DNA of 64,000 nucleotides from Ascidia mentula. Taxonomy: Eukaryota > Chordata > Ascidiacea > Phlebobranchia > Ascidiidae. The position numbers and the translations under genes were made by a program. This document shows positions 10,236-24,700 of the stretch, piece after piece (position 1 is the stretch's first letter; every line of letters begins with the position of its first letter). Under the pieces are notes generated by a model. That model was not told where the DNA came from. It saw nothing but the letters and a program-made list of their open reading frames with translations, and did no database searches. The DNA is taken from contig OX387197.1 in the NCBI GenBank assembly GCA_947561715.1, positions 12,893,001 to 12,957,000 of the forward strand, written 5' to 3'.

Positions 10236-13200
10236 TATACAGTGGAAAACGCTGATACTCCAGTACTAAGTTTGCGGTTGCACAACGTATGTAACTATGC
10301 GATTTCAGCACTTGTCCATTTTGCAGTATATGACTTTTCGATAAAAAATATTTTTTTTCAGTACAAGCTTTATTATACAGTGGAAAACGCTGATACTCCA
10401 GTATTGAGTTTGCGGTTGCACAACGTATGTAACTATGCGATTTCAGCACTTGTCCATTTTGCAGTATATGACTTTTCGATAAAACATATTTTTTTTCAGT
10501 ACAAGCTTTATTATACAGTGGAAAACGCTGATACTCCAGTATTGCGTTTGCGGTTGCACAACGTATGTAACTATGCGATTTCAGCACTTGTCCATTTTGC
10601 AGTATATGACTTTTCGATAAAAAATATTTTTTTTCAGTACAAGCTTTATTATACAGTGGAAAACGCTGATACTCCAGTATTGCGTTTGCGGTTGCACAAC
10701 GTATGTAACTATGCGCTTTCAGCACTTGTCCATTTTGCAGTATATGACTTTTCGATAAAAAATATTTTTTTTCAGTACAAGCTTTATTATACAGTGGAAA
10801 ACGCTGATACTCCAGTATTGAGTTTGCGGTTGCACAACGTATGTAACTATGCGATTTCAGCACTTGTCCATTTTGCAGTACATGACTTTTCGATAAAAAA
10901 TATTTTTTTTCAGTACAAGCTTTATTATACAGTGGAAAACGCTGATACTCCAGTATTGAGTTTGCGGTTGCACAACGTATGTAACAATGCGATTTCAGCA
11001 CTTGTCCATTTTGCAGTATATGACTTTTCGATAAAAAATATTTTTTTTCAGTACAAGCTTTATTATACAGTGGAAAACGCTGATACTCCAGTATTGAGTT
11101 TGCGGTTGCACAATGTATGTAACTATGCGCTTTCAGCACTTGTCCATTTTGCAGTACATAACTTTTCGATAAAAAATATTTTTTTTCAGTACAAGCTTTA
11201 TTATACAGTGGAAAACGCTGATACTCCAGTACTGAGTTTGCGGTTGCACAACGTATGTAACCATGAGATTTCAGCACTTGTCCATTTTGCAGCATACGAC
11301 TTTTCGATAAAAAATATTTTTTTTCAGTACAAGCTTTATTATACAGTGGAAAACGCTGATACTCCAGTATTGAGTTTGCGGTTGCACAACGTATGTAACT
11401 ATGCGATTTCAGCACTTGTCCATTTTGCAGTATATGACTTTTCGATAAAACATATTTTTTTTCAGTACAAGCTTTATTATACAGTGGAAAACGCTGATAC
11501 TCCAGTATTGAGTTTGCGGTTGCACAACGTATGTAACTATGCGATTTCAGCACTTGTCCATTTTGCAGTATATGACTTTTCGATAAAAAATATTTTTTTT
11601 CAGTACAAGCTTTATTATACAGTGGAAAACGCTGATACTCCAGTATTGAGTTTGCGGTTGCACAACGTATGTAACTATGCGATTTCAGCACTTGTCCCTT
11701 TTGCAGTATATGACTTTTCGATAAAAAATATTTTTTTTCAGTACAAGCTTTATTATACAGTGGAAAACGCTGATACTCCAGTATTGAGTTTGCGGTTGCA
11801 CAACGTATGTAACTATGCGCTTTCAGCACTTGTCCATTTTGCAGTATATGACTTTTCGATAAAAAATATTTTTTTTCAGTACAAGCTTTATTATACAGTG
11901 GAAAACGCTGATACTCCAGTACTAAGTTTGCGGTTGCACAACGTATGTAACTATGCGATTTCAGCACTTGTCCATTTTGCAGTATATGACTTTTCGATAA
12001 AAAATATTTTTTTTCAGTACAAGCTTTATTATACAGTGGAAAACGCTGATACTCCAGTATTGAGTTTGCGGTTGCACAACGTATGTAACTATGCGATTTC
12101 AGCACTTGTCCATTTTGCAGTATATGACTTTTCGATAAAACATATTTTTTTTCAGTACAAGCTTTATTATACAGTGGAAAACGCTGATACTCCAGTATTG
12201 CGTTTGCGGTTGCACAACGTATGTAACTATGCGATTTCAGCACTTGTCCATTTTGCAGTATATGACTTTTCGATAAAAAATATTTTTTTTCAGTACAAGC
12301 TTTATTATACAGTGGAAAACGCTGATACTCCAGTATTGCGTTTGCGGTTGCACAACGTATGTAACTATGCGCTTTCAGCACTTGTCCATTTTGCAGTATA
12401 TGACTTTTCGATAAAAAATATTTTTTTTCAGTACAAGCTTTATTATACAGTGGAAAACGCTGATACTCCAGTATTGAGTTTGCGGTTGCACAACGTATGT
12501 AACTATGCGATTTCAGCACTTGTCCATTTTGCAGTACATGACTTTTCGATAAAAAATATTTTTTTTCAGTACAAGCTTTATTATACAGTGGAAAACGCTG
12601 ATACTCCAGTATTGAGTTTGCGGTTGCACAACGTATGTAACTATGCGATTTCAGCACTTGTCCATTTTGCAGTATATGACTTTTCGATAAAAAATATTTT
12701 TTTTCAGTACAAGCTTTATTATACAGTGGAAAACGCTGATACTCCAGTATTAAGTTTGCGGTTGCACAATGTATGTAACTATGCGCTTTCAGCACTTGTC
12801 CATTTTGCAGTACATAACTTTTCGATAAAAAATATTTTTTTTCAGTACAAGCTTTATTATACAGTGGAAAACGCTGATACTCCAGTACTGAGTTTGCGGT
12901 TGCACAACGTATGTAACCATGAGATTTCAGCACTTGTCCATTTTGCAGCATACGACTTTTCGATAAAAAATATTTTTTTTCAGTACAAGCTTTATTATAC
13001 AGTGGAAAACGCTGATACTCCAGTATTGAGTTTGCGGTTGCACAACGTATGTAACTATGCGATTTCAGCACTTGTCCATTTTGCAGTATATGACTTTTCG
13101 ATAAAACATATTTTTTTTCAGTACAAGCTTTATTATACAGTGGAAAACGCTGATACTCCAGTATTGAGTTTGCGGTTGCACAACGTATGTAACTATGCGA

Positions 13201-13547
13201 TTTCAGCACTTGTTCATTTTGCAGTATATGACTTTTCGATAAAAAATATTTTTTTTCAGTACAAGCTTTATTATACAGTGGAAAACGCTGATACTCCAGT
13301 ATTGAGTTTGCGGTTGCACAACGTATGTAACTATGCGATTTCAGCACTTGTCCATTTTGCAGTATATGACTTTTCGATAAAAAATATTTTTTTTCAGTAC
13401 AAGCTTTATTATACAGTGGAAAACGCTGATACTCCAGTATTGAGTTTGCGGTTGCACAACGTATGTAACTATGCGCTTTCAGCACTTGTCCATTTTGCAG
13501 TATATGACTTTTCGATAAAAAATATTTTTTTTCAGTACAAGCTTTAT
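10236..13547 (+). repeat. 12-monomer higher-order repeat, two tandem copies (1656 bp each)
   Basis: Copies run 10236-11891 and 11892-13547. Order is CTAAG, an ACAT monomer, two TTGCG monomers, a GTACATGAC monomer, a TTGAG monomer, the ACATAAC monomer, the CATGAG monomer, another ACAT monomer and three TTGAG monomers. The CATGAG monomers at 11261 and 12917 are exactly 1656 bp apart. All monomers are 138 bp, so both strands stay free of stops for over 3.4 kb. Private changes include AACAATGCG near 10985 and CCCTTTTG near 11697. Confidence 0.9.
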
Positions 13548-15348
13548 TATACAGTGGAAAACGCTGATACTCCAGTATTGAGTTTGCGGTTGCACAATGT
13601 ATGTAACTATGCGCTTTCAGCACTTGTCCATTTTGCAGTATATGACTTTTCGATAAAACATATTTTTTTTTCAGTACAAGCTTTATTATACAGTGGAAAA
13701 CGCTGATACTCCAGTACTGAGTTTGCGGTTGCACAACGTATGTAACTATGCGATTTCAGCACTTGTCCATTTTGCAGTATATGACTTTTCGATAAAAAAT
13801 ATTTTTTTTCAGTACAAGCTTTATTATGCAGTGGAAAACGCTGATACTCCATTATTGCGTTTGCGGTTGCACAACGTATGTAACTATGCGCTTTCAGCAC
13901 TTGTCCATTTTGCAGTATATGACTTTTCGATCAAAAATATTTTTTTTCAGTACAAGCTTTATTATACAGTGGAAAACGCTGATACTCCAGTACTAAGTTT
14001 GCGGTTGCACAACGTATGTAACTATGCGATTTCAGCACTTGTCCATTTTGCAGTATATGACTTTTCGATAAAAAATATTTTTTTTCAGTACAAGCTTTAT
14101 TATACAGTGGAAAACGCTGATACTCCAGTATTGAGTTTGCGGTTGCACAACGTATGTAACTATGCGCTTTCAGCACTTGTCCATTTTGCAGTATATGACT
14201 TTTCGATAAAAAATATTTTTTTTCAGTACAAGCTTTATTATACAGTGGAAAACGCTGATACTCCAGTATTGCGTTTGCGGTTGCACAACGTATGTAACTA
14301 TGCGATTTCAGCACTTGTCCATTTTGCAGTATATGACTTTTCGATAAAACATATTTTTTTTTCAGTACAAGCTTTATTATACAGTGGAAAACGCTGATAC
14401 TCCAGTACTGAGTTTGCGGTTGCACAACGTATGTAACTATGCGATTTCAGCACTTGTCCATTTTGCAGTATATGACTTTTCGATAAAAATTTTTTTTTTT
14501 TTAGTACAAGCTTTATTATGCAGTGGAAAACGCTGATACTCCAGTACTAAGTTTGCGGTTGCACAACGTATGTAACTATGCGATTTCAGCACTTGTCCAT
14601 TTTGCAGTATATGACTTTTCGATAAAACATATTTTTTTTTCAGTACAAGCTTTATTATACAGTGGAAAACGCTGATACTCCAGTACTGAGTTTGCGGTTG
14701 CACAACGTATGTAACTATGCGATTTCAGCACTTGTCCATTTTGCAGTATATGACTTTTCGATAAAAATTTTTTTTTTTTTAGTACAAGCTTTATTATACA
14801 GTGGAAAACGCTGATACTCCAGTACTAAGTTTGCGGTTGCACAACGTATGTAACTATGCGATTTCAGCACTTGTCCATTTTGCAGTATATGACTTTTCGA
14901 TAAAAAATATTTTTTTTCAGTACAAGCTTTATTATACAGTGGAAAACGCTGATACTCCAGTATTGAGTTTGCGGTTGCACAACGTATGTAACTATGCGAT
15001 TTCAGCACTTGTCCATTTTGCAGTATATGACTTTTCGATAAAACATGTTTTTTTTCAGTACAAGCTTTATTATACAGTGGAAAACGCTGATACTCCAGTA
15101 TTGCGTTTGCGGTTGCACAACGTATGTAACTATGCGATTTCAGCACTTGTCCATTTTGCAGTATATGACTTTTCGATAAAACATATTTTTTTTTCAGTAC
15201 AAGCTTTATTATACAGTGGAAAACGCTGATACTCCAGTACTGAGTTTGCGGTTGCACAACGTATGTAACTATGCGATTTCAGCACTTGTCCATTTTGCAG
15301 TTTATGACTTTTCGATAAAAATTTTTTTTTTTTTAGTACAAGCTTTAT
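13548..15348 (+). repeat. 13-monomer block, related to 26117-27917
   Basis: Apart from its edges this block equals 26117-27917 at offset 12569. Both include a monomer starting TATGCAGTGG instead of TATACAGTGG (near 14518 and 27087) and T13 tracts near 14489/27058, 14767/27336 and 15321/27890. A second TATGCAGTGG, near 13826, is private to this copy. Confidence 0.85.
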
Positions 15349-17560
15349 TATACAGTGGAAAACGCTGATACTCCAGTACTAAGTTTGCGGTTGCACAACG
15401 TATGTAACTATGCGATTTCAGCACTTGTCCATTTTGCAGTATATGACTTTTCGATAAAAAATATTTTTTTTCAGTACAAGCTTTATTATACAGTGGAAAA
15501 CGCTGATACTCCAGTATTGAGTTTGCGGTTGCACAACGTATGTAACTATGCGATTTCAGCACTTGTCCATTTTGCAGTATATGACTTTTCGATAAAACAT
15601 ATTTTTTTTCAGTACAAGCTTTATTATACAGTGGAAAACGCTGATACTCCAGTATTGCGTTTGCGGTTGCACAACGTATGTAACTATGCGATTTCAGCAC
15701 TTGTCCATTTTGCAGTATATGACTTTTCGATAAAAAATATTTTTTTTCAGTACAAGCTTTATTATACAGTGGAAAACGCTGATACTCCAGTATTGAGTTT
15801 GCGGTTGCACAACGTATGTAACTATGCGATTTCAGCACTTGTCCATTTTGCAGTATATGACTTTTCGATAAAAAATATTTTTTTTCAGTACAAGCTTTAT
15901 TATACAGTGGAAAACGCTGATACTCCAGTATTGCGTTTGCGGTTGCACAACGTATGTAACTATGCGCTTTCAGCACTTGTCCATTTTGCAGTATATGACT
16001 TTTCGATAAAAAATATTTTTTTTCAGTACAAGCTTTATTATACAGTGGAAAACGCTGATACTCCAGTATTGAGTTTGCGGTTGCACAACGTATGTAACTA
16101 TGCGATTTCAGCACTTGTCCATTTTGCAGTACATGACTTTTCGATAAAAAATATTTTTTTTCAGTACAAGCTTTATTATACAGTGGAAAACGCTGATACT
16201 CCAGTATTGAGTTTGCGGTTGCACAACGTATGTAACTATGCGATTTCAGCACTTGTCCATTTTGCAGTATATGACTTTTCGATAAAACATATTTTTTTTC
16301 AGTACAAGCTTTATTATACTGTGGAAAACGCTGATACTCCAGTATTGAGTTTGCGGTTGCACAATGTATGTAACTATGCGCTTTCAGCACTTGTCCATTT
16401 TGCAGTACATAACTTTTCGATAAAAAATATTTTTTTTCAGTACAAGCTTTATTATACAGTGGAAAACGCTGATACTCCAGTACTGAGTTTGCGGTTGCAC
16501 AACGTATGTAACCATGAGATTTCAGCACTTGTCCATTTTGCAGCATACGACTTTTCGATAAAAAATATTTTTTTTCAGTACAAGCTTTATTATACAGTGG
16601 AAAACGCTGATACTCCAGTATTGCGTTTGCGGTTGCACAACGTATGTAACTATGCGATTTCAGCACTTGTCCATTTTGCAGTATATGACTTTTCGATAAA
16701 AAATATTTTTTTTCAGTACAAGCTTTATTATACAGTGGAAAACGCTGATACTCCAGTATTGCGTTTGCGGTTGCACAACGTATGTAACTATGCGATTTCA
16801 GCACTTGTCCATTTTGCAGTATATGACTTTTCGATAAAAAATATTTTTTTTCAGTACAAGCTTTATTATACAGTGGAAAACGCTGATACTCCAGTATTGA
16901 GTTTGCGGTTGCACAACGTATGTAACTATGCGATTTCAGCACTTGTCCATTTTGCAGTATATGACTTTTCGATAAAAAATATTTTTTTTCAGTACAAGCT
17001 TTATTATACAGTGGAAAACGCTGATACTCCAGTATTGCGTTTGCGGTTGCACAACGTATGTAACTATGCGATTTCAGCACTTGTCCATTTTGCAGTATAT
17101 GACTTTTCGATAAAACATATTTTTTTTTCAGTACAAGCTTTATTATACAGTGGAAAACGCTGATACTCCAGTACTGAGTTTGCGGTTGCACAACGTATGT
17201 AACTATGCGATTTCAGCACTTGTCCATTTTGCAGTATATGACTTTTCGATAAAAATTTTTTTTTTTTTAGTACAAGCTTTATTATACAGTGGAAAACGCT
17301 GATACTCCAGTACTAAGTTTGCGGTTGCACAACGTATGTAACTATGCGATTTCAGCACTTGTCCATTTTGCAGTATATGACTTTTCGATAAAACATATTT
17401 TTTTTTCAGTACAAGCTTTATTATACAGTGGAAAACGCTGATACTCCAGTACTGAGTTTGCGGTTGCACAACGTATGTAACTATGCGATTTCAGCACTTG
17501 TCCATTTTGCAGTATATGACTTTTCGATAAAAATTTTTTTTTTTTTAGTACAAGCTTTAT
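15349..17560 (+). repeat. 16-monomer block: 8-monomer cassette with one inserted monomer
   Basis: It begins after a T13 monomer like the other cassettes. An additional TTGAG monomer near 15769 sits between the two TTGCG monomers, so later monomers match 27918 onward at offset 12431 rather than 12569. One CATGAG monomer lies near 16510. The end carries T9, T13, T9, T13 monomers. ATACTGTGG near 16316 is a private change. Confidence 0.75.
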
Positions 17561-17836
17561 TATACCGTGGAAAACGCTGATACTCCAGTACTAAGTTTGC
17601 GGTTGCACAACGTATGTAACTATGCGATTTCAGCACTTGTCCATTTTGCAGTATATGACTTTTCGATAAAAAATATTTTTTTTCAGTACAAGCTTTATTA
17701 TACAGTGGAAAACGCTGATACTCCAGTATTGAGTTTGCGGTTGCACAACGTATGTAACTATGCGATTTCAGCACTTGTCCATTTTGCAGTATATGACTTT
17801 TCGATAAAACATATTTTTTTTCAGTACAAGCTTTAT
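17561..17836 (+). repeat. Two cassette-opening monomers before the 28-mer
   Basis: A CTAAG monomer with TATACCGTGG (private, near 17565) and an ACAT monomer open the cassette. The corresponding place at 21425 is occupied by a TTGTG/ACATAAC monomer and a CTGCG/CATGAG monomer. This fixes the left limit of the 3864-bp duplication. Confidence 0.75.
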
Positions 17837-20800
17837 TATACAGTGGAAAACGCTGATACTCCAGTATTGCGTTTGCGGTTGCACAACGTATGTAACTATG
17901 CGATTTCAGCACTTGTCCATTTTGCAGTATATGACTTTTCGATAAAAAATATTTTTTTTCAGTACAAGCTTTATTATACAGTGGAAAACGCTGATACTCC
18001 AGTATTGCGTTTGCGGTTGCACAACGTATGTAACTATGCGCTTTCAGCACTTGTCCATTTTGCAGTATATGACTTTTCGATAAAAAATATTTTTTTTCAG
18101 TACAAGCTTTATTATACAGTGGAAAACGCTGATACTCCAGAATTGAGTTTGCGGTTGCACAACGTATGTAACTATGCGATTTCAGCACTTGTCCATTTTG
18201 CAGTACATGACTTTTCGATAAAAAATATTTTTTTTCAGTACAAGCTTTATTATACAGTGGAAAACGCTGATACTCCAGTATTGAGTTTGCGGTTGCACAA
18301 CGTATGTAACTATGCGATTTCAGCACTTGTCCATTTTGCAGTATATGACTTTTCGATAAAAAATATTTTTTTTCAGTACAAGCTTTATTATACAGTGGAA
18401 AACGCTGATACTCCAGTATTGAGTTTGCGGTTGCACAATGTATGTAACTATGCGCTTTCAGCACTTGTCCATTTTGCAGTACATAACTTTTCGATAAAAA
18501 ATATTTTTTTTCAGTACAAGCTTTATTATACAGTGGAAAACGCTGATACTCCAGTACTGAGTTTGCGGTTGCACAACGTATGTAACCATGAGATTTCAGC
18601 ACTTGTCCATTTTGCAGCATACGACTTTTCGATAAAAAATATTTTTTTTCAGTACAAGCTTTATTATACAGTGGAAAACGCTGATACTCCAGTATTGAGT
18701 TTGCGGTTGCACAACGTATGTAACTATGCGATTTCAGCACTTGTCCATTTTGCAGTATATGACTTTTCGATAAAACATATTTTTTTTCAGTACAAGCTTT
18801 ATTATACAGTGGAAAACGCTGATACTCCAGTATTGAGTTTGCGGTTGCACAACGTATGTAACTATGCGATTTCAGCACTTGTCCATTTTGCAGTATATGA
18901 CTTTTCGATAAAAAATATTTTTTTTCAGTACAAGCTTTATTATACAGTGGAAAACGCTGATACTCCAGTATTGAGTTTGCGGTTGCACAACGTATGTAAC
19001 TATGCGATTTCAGCACTTGTCCATTTTGCAGTATATGACTTTTCGATAAAAAATATTTTTTTTCAGTACAAGCTTTATTATACAGTGGAAAACGCTGATA
19101 CTCCAGTATTGAGTTTGCGGTTGCACAACGTATGTAACTATGCGATTTCAGCACTTGTCCATTTTGCAGTATATGACTTTTCGATAAAAAATATTTTTTT
19201 TCAGTACAAGCTTTATTATACAGTGGAAAACGCTGATACTCCAGTATTGAGTTTGCGGTTGCACAACGTATGTAACTATGCGCTTTCAGCACTTGTCCAT
19301 TTTGCAGTATATGACTTTTCGATAAAAAATATTTTTTTTCAGTACAAGCTTTATTATACAGTGGAAAACGCTGATACTCCAGTACTAAGTTTGCGGTTGC
19401 ACAACGTATGTAACTATGCGATTTCAGCACTTGTCCATTTTGCAGTATATGACTTTTCGATAAAAAATATTTTTTTTCAGTACAAGCTTTATTATACAGT
19501 GGAAAACGCTGATACTCCAGTATTGCGTTTGCGGTTGCACAACGTATGTAACTATGCGATTTCAGCACTTGTCCATTTTGCAGTATATGACTTTTCGATA
19601 AAAAATATTTTTTTTCAGTACAAGCTTTATTATACAGTGGAAAACGCTGATACTCCAGTATTGCGTTTGCGGTTGCACAACGTATGTAACTATGCGCTTT
19701 CAGCACTTGTCCATTTTGCAGTATATGACTTTTCGATAAAAAATATTTTTTTTCAGTACAAGCTTTATTATACAGTGGAAAACGCTGATACTCCAGTATT
19801 GAGTTTGCGGTTGCACAACGTATGTAACTATGCGATTTCAGCACTTGTCCATTTTGCAGTACATGACTTTTCGATAAAAAATATTTTTTTTCAGTACAAG
19901 CTTTATTATACAGTGGAAAACGCTGATACTCCAGTATTGAGTTTGCGGTTGCACAACGTATGTAACTATGCGATTTCAGCACTTGTCCATTTTGCAGTAT
20001 ATGACTTTTCGATAAAAAATATTTTTTTTCAGTACAAGCTTTATTATACAGTGGAAAACGCTGATACTCCAGTATTGAGTTTGCGGTTGCACAATGTATG
20101 TAACTATGCGCTTTCAGCACTTGTCCATTTTGCAGTACATAACTTTTCGATAAAAAATATTTTTTTTCAGTACAAGCTTTATTATACAGTGGAAAACGCT
20201 GATACTCCAGTACTGAGTTTGCGGTTGCACAACGTATGTAACCATGAGATTTCAGCACTTGTCCATTTTGCAGCATACGACTTTTCGATAAAAAATATTT
20301 TTTTTCAGTACAAGCTTTATTATACAGTGGAAAACGCTGATACTCCAGTATTGAGTTTGCGGTTGCACAACGTATGTAACTATGCGATTTCAGCACTTGT
20401 CCATTTTGCAGTATATGACTTTTCGATAAAACATATTTTTTTTCAGTACAAGCTTTATTATACAGTGGAAAACGCTGATACTCCAGTATTGAGTTTGCGG
20501 TTGCACAACGTATGTAACTATGCGATTTCAGCACTTGTTCATTTTGCAGTATATGACTTTTCGATAAAAAATATTTTTTTTCAGTACAAGCTTTATTATA
20601 CAGTGGAAAACGCTGATACTCCAGTATTGAGTTTGCGGTTGCACAACGTATGTAACTATGCGATTTCAGCACTTGTCCATTTTGCAGTATATGACTTTTC
20701 GATAAAAAATATTTTTTTTCAGTACAAGCTTTATTATACAGTGGAAAACGCTGATACTCCAGTATTGAGTTTGCGGTTGCACAACGTATGTAACTATGCG

Positions 20801-21700
20801 CTTTCAGCACTTGTCCATTTTGCAGTATATGACTTTTCGATAAAAAACATTTTTTTTCAGTACAAGCTTTATTATACAGTGGAAAACGCTGATACTCCAG
20901 TATTGAGTTTGCGGTTGCACAATGTATGTAACTATGCGCTTTCAGCACTTGTCCATTTTGCAGTACATAACTTTTCGATAAAAAATATTTTTTTTCAGTA
21001 CAAGCTTTATTATACAGTGGAAAACGCTGATACTCCAGTACTGAGTTTGCGGTTGCACAACGTATGTAACCATGAGATTTCAGCACTTGTCCATTTTGCA
21101 GCATACGACTTTTCGATAAAAAATATTTTTTTTCAGTACAAGCTTTATTATACAGTGGAAAACGCTGATACTCCAGTATTGCGTTTGCGGTTGCACAACG
21201 TATGTAACTATGCGCTTTCAGCACTTGTCCATTTTGCAGTATATGACTTTTCGACAAAAAATAGTTTTTTTTCAGTACAAGCTTTATTATACAGTGGAAA
21301 ACGCTGATACTCCAGTATTGAGTTTGCGGTTGCACAACGTATGTAACTATGCGCTTTCAGCACTTGTCCATTTTGCAGTATATGACTTTTCGAAAAAAAT
21401 TTTTTTTTTCAGTACAAGCTTTATTATACAGTGGAAAACGCTGATACTCCAGTATTGTGTTTGCGGTTGCACAATGTATGTAACTATGCGCTTTCAGCAC
21501 TTGTCCATTTTGCAGTACATAACTTTTCGATAAAAAATATTTTTTTTCAGTACAAGCTTTATTATACAGTGGAAAACGCTGATACTCCAGTACTGCGTTT
21601 GCGGTTGCACAACGTATGTAACCATGAGATTTCAGCACTTGTCCATTTTGCAGCATACGACTTTTCGATAAAAAATATTTTTTTTCAGTACAAGCTTTAT
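17837..21700 (+). repeat. 28-monomer higher-order repeat, copy 1 (3864 bp)
   Basis: The unit recurs at 21701-25564 with homology continuing to about 25702. One 139-bp monomer (CGACAAAAAATAG, near 21256) and one 137-bp monomer (CGAAAAAAA then T10, near 21395) cancel, so the period is exactly 28 x 138. Shared rare changes include TTGTTCATTT near 20537/24401 and AAAAAACATT near 20847/24711. A difference is CCAGAATTG near 18139 against CCAGTATTG. It contains longer stop-free frames than any other segment (1246 codons plus, 1284 minus), purely because it has no net frameshift for 3.7 kb. Confidence 0.93.
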
Positions 21701-24700
21701 TATACAGTGGAAAACGCTGATACTCCAGTATTGCGTTTGCGGTTGCACAACGTATGTAACTATGCGATTTCAGCACTTGTCCATTTTGCAGTATATGACT
21801 TTTCGATAAAAAATATTTTTTTTCAGTACAAGCTTTATTATACAGTGGAAAACGCTGATACTCCAGTATTGCGTTTGCGGTTGCACAACGTATGTAACTA
21901 TGCGCTTTCAGCACTTGTCCATTTTGCAGTATATGACTTTTCGATAAAAAATATTTTTTTTCAGTACAAGCTTTATTATACAGTGGAAAACGCTGATACT
22001 CCAGTATTGAGTTTGCGGTTGCACAACGTATGTAACTATGCGATTTCAGCACTTGTCCATTTTGCAGTACATGACTTTTCGATAAAAAATATTTTTTTTC
22101 AGTACAAGCTTTATTATACAGTGGAAAACGCTGATACTCCAGTATTGAGTTTGCGGTTGCACAACGTATGTAACTATGCGATTTCAGCACTTGTCCATTT
22201 TGCAGTATATGACTTTTCGATAAAAAATATTTTTTTTCAGTACAAGCTTTATTATACAGTGGAAAACGCTGATACTCCAGTATTGAGTTTGCGGTTGCAC
22301 AATGTATGTAACTATGCGCTTTCAGCACTTGTCCATTTTGCAGTACATAACTTTTCGATAAAAAATATTTTTTTTCAGTACAAGCTTTATTATACAGTGG
22401 AAAACGCTGATACTCCAGTACTGAGTTTGCGGTTGCACAACGTATGTAACCATGAGATTTCAGCACTTGTCCATTTTGCAGCATACGACTTTTCGATAAA
22501 AAATATTTTTTTTCAGTACAAGCTTTATTATACAGTGGAAAACGCTGATACTCCAGTATTGAGTTTGCGGTTGCACAACGTATGTAACTATGCGATTTCA
22601 GCACTTGTCCATTTTGCAGTATATGACTTTTCGATAAAACATATTTTTTTTCAGTACAAGCTTTATTATACAGTGGAAAACGCTGATACTCCAGTATTGA
22701 GTTTGCGGTTGCACAACGTATGTAACTATGCGATTTCAGCACTTGTCCATTTTGCAGTATATGACTTTTCGATAAAAAATATTTTTTTTCAGTACAAGCT
22801 TTATTATACAGTGGAAAACGCTGATACTCCAGTATTGAGTTTGCGGTTGCACAACGTATGTAACTATGCGATTTCAGCACTTGTCCATTTTGCAGTATAT
22901 GACTTTTCGATAAAAAATATTTTTTTTCAGTACAAGCTTTATTATACAGTGGAAAACGCTGATACTCCAGTATTGAGTTTGCGGTTGCACAACGTATGTA
23001 ACTATGCGATTTCAGCACTTGTCCATTTTGCAGTATATGACTTTTCGATAAAAAATATTTTTTTTCAGTACAAGCTTTATTATACAGTGGAAAACGCTGA
23101 TACTCCAGTATTGAGTTTGCGGTTGCACAACGTATGTAACTATGCGCTTTCAGCACTTGTCCATTTTGCAGTATATGACTTTTCGATAAAAAATATTTTT
23201 TTTCAGTACAAGCTTTATTATACAGTGGAAAACGCTGATACTCCAGTACTAAGTTTGCGGTTGCACAACGTATGTAACTATGCGATTTCAGCACTTGTCC
23301 ATTTTGCAGTATATGACTTTTCGATAAAAAATATTTTTTTTCAGTACAAGCTTTATTATACAGTGGAAAACGCTGATACTCCAGTATTGCGTTTGCGGTT
23401 GCACAACGTATGTAACTATGCGATTTCAGCACTTGTCCATTTTGCAGTATATGACTTTTCGATAAAAAATATTTTTTTTCAGTACAAGCTTTATTATACA
23501 GTGGAAAACGCTGATACTCCAGTATTGCGTTTGCGGTTGCACAACGTATGTAACTATGCGCTTTCAGCACTTGTCCATTTTGCAGTATATGACTTTTCGA
23601 TAAAAAATATTTTTTTTCAGTACAAGCTTTATTATACAGTGGAAAACGCTGATACTCCAGTATTGAGTTTGCGGTTGCACAACGTATGTAACTATGCGAT
23701 TTCAGCACTTGTCCATTTTGCAGTACATGACTTTTCGATAAAAAATATTTTTTTTCAGTACAAGCTTTATTATACAGTGGAAAACGCTGATACTCCAGTA
23801 TTGAGTTTGCGGTTGCACAACGTATGTAACTATGCGATTTCAGCACTTGTCCATTTTGCAGTATATGACTTTTCGATAAAAAATATTTTTTTTCAGTACA
23901 AGCTTTATTATACAGTGGAAAACGCTGATACTCCAGTATTGAGTTTGCGGTTGCACAATGTATGTAACTATGCGCTTTCAGCACTTGTCCATTTTGCAGT
24001 ACATAACTTTTCGATAAAAAATATTTTTTTTCAGTACAAGCTTTATTATACAGTGGAAAACGCTGATACTCCAGTACTGAGTTTGCGGTTGCACAACGTA
24101 TGTAACCATGAGATTTCAGCACTTGTCCATTTTGCAGCATACGACTTTTCGATAAAAAATATTTTTTTTCAGTACAAGCTTTATTATACAGTGGAAAACG
24201 CTGATACTCCAGTATTGAGTTTGCGGTTGCACAACGTATGTAACTATGCGATTTCAGCACTTGTCCATTTTGCAGTATATGACTTTTCGATAAAACATAT
24301 TTTTTTTCAGTACAAGCTTTATTATACAGTGGAAAACGCTGATACTCCAGTATTGAGTTTGCGGTTGCACAACGTATGTAACTATGCGATTTCAGCACTT
24401 GTTCATTTTGCAGTATATGACTTTTCGATAAAAAATATTTTTTTTCAGTACAAGCTTTATTATACAGTGGAAAACGCTGATACTCCAGTATTGAGTTTGC
24501 GGTTGCACAACGTATGTAACTATGCGATTTCAGCACTTGTCCATTTTGCAGTATATGACTTTTCGATAAAAAATATTTTTTTTCAGTACAAGCTTTATTA
24601 TACAGTGGAAAACGCTGATACTCCAGTATTGAGTTTGCGGTTGCACAACGTATGTAACTATGCGCTTTCAGCACTTGTCCATTTTGCAGTATATGACTTT

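Noticed and set aside
17481..21335. Very long open reading frames on both strands, up to 1284 codons, resembling a 46-residue repeat protein
   Set aside because: They follow from a 138-bp monomer without stops in one frame per strand. Both strands are open over the same bases, 1-bp tract changes break them elsewhere, variants are not biased to silent changes, and there is no unique N- or C-terminal sequence.
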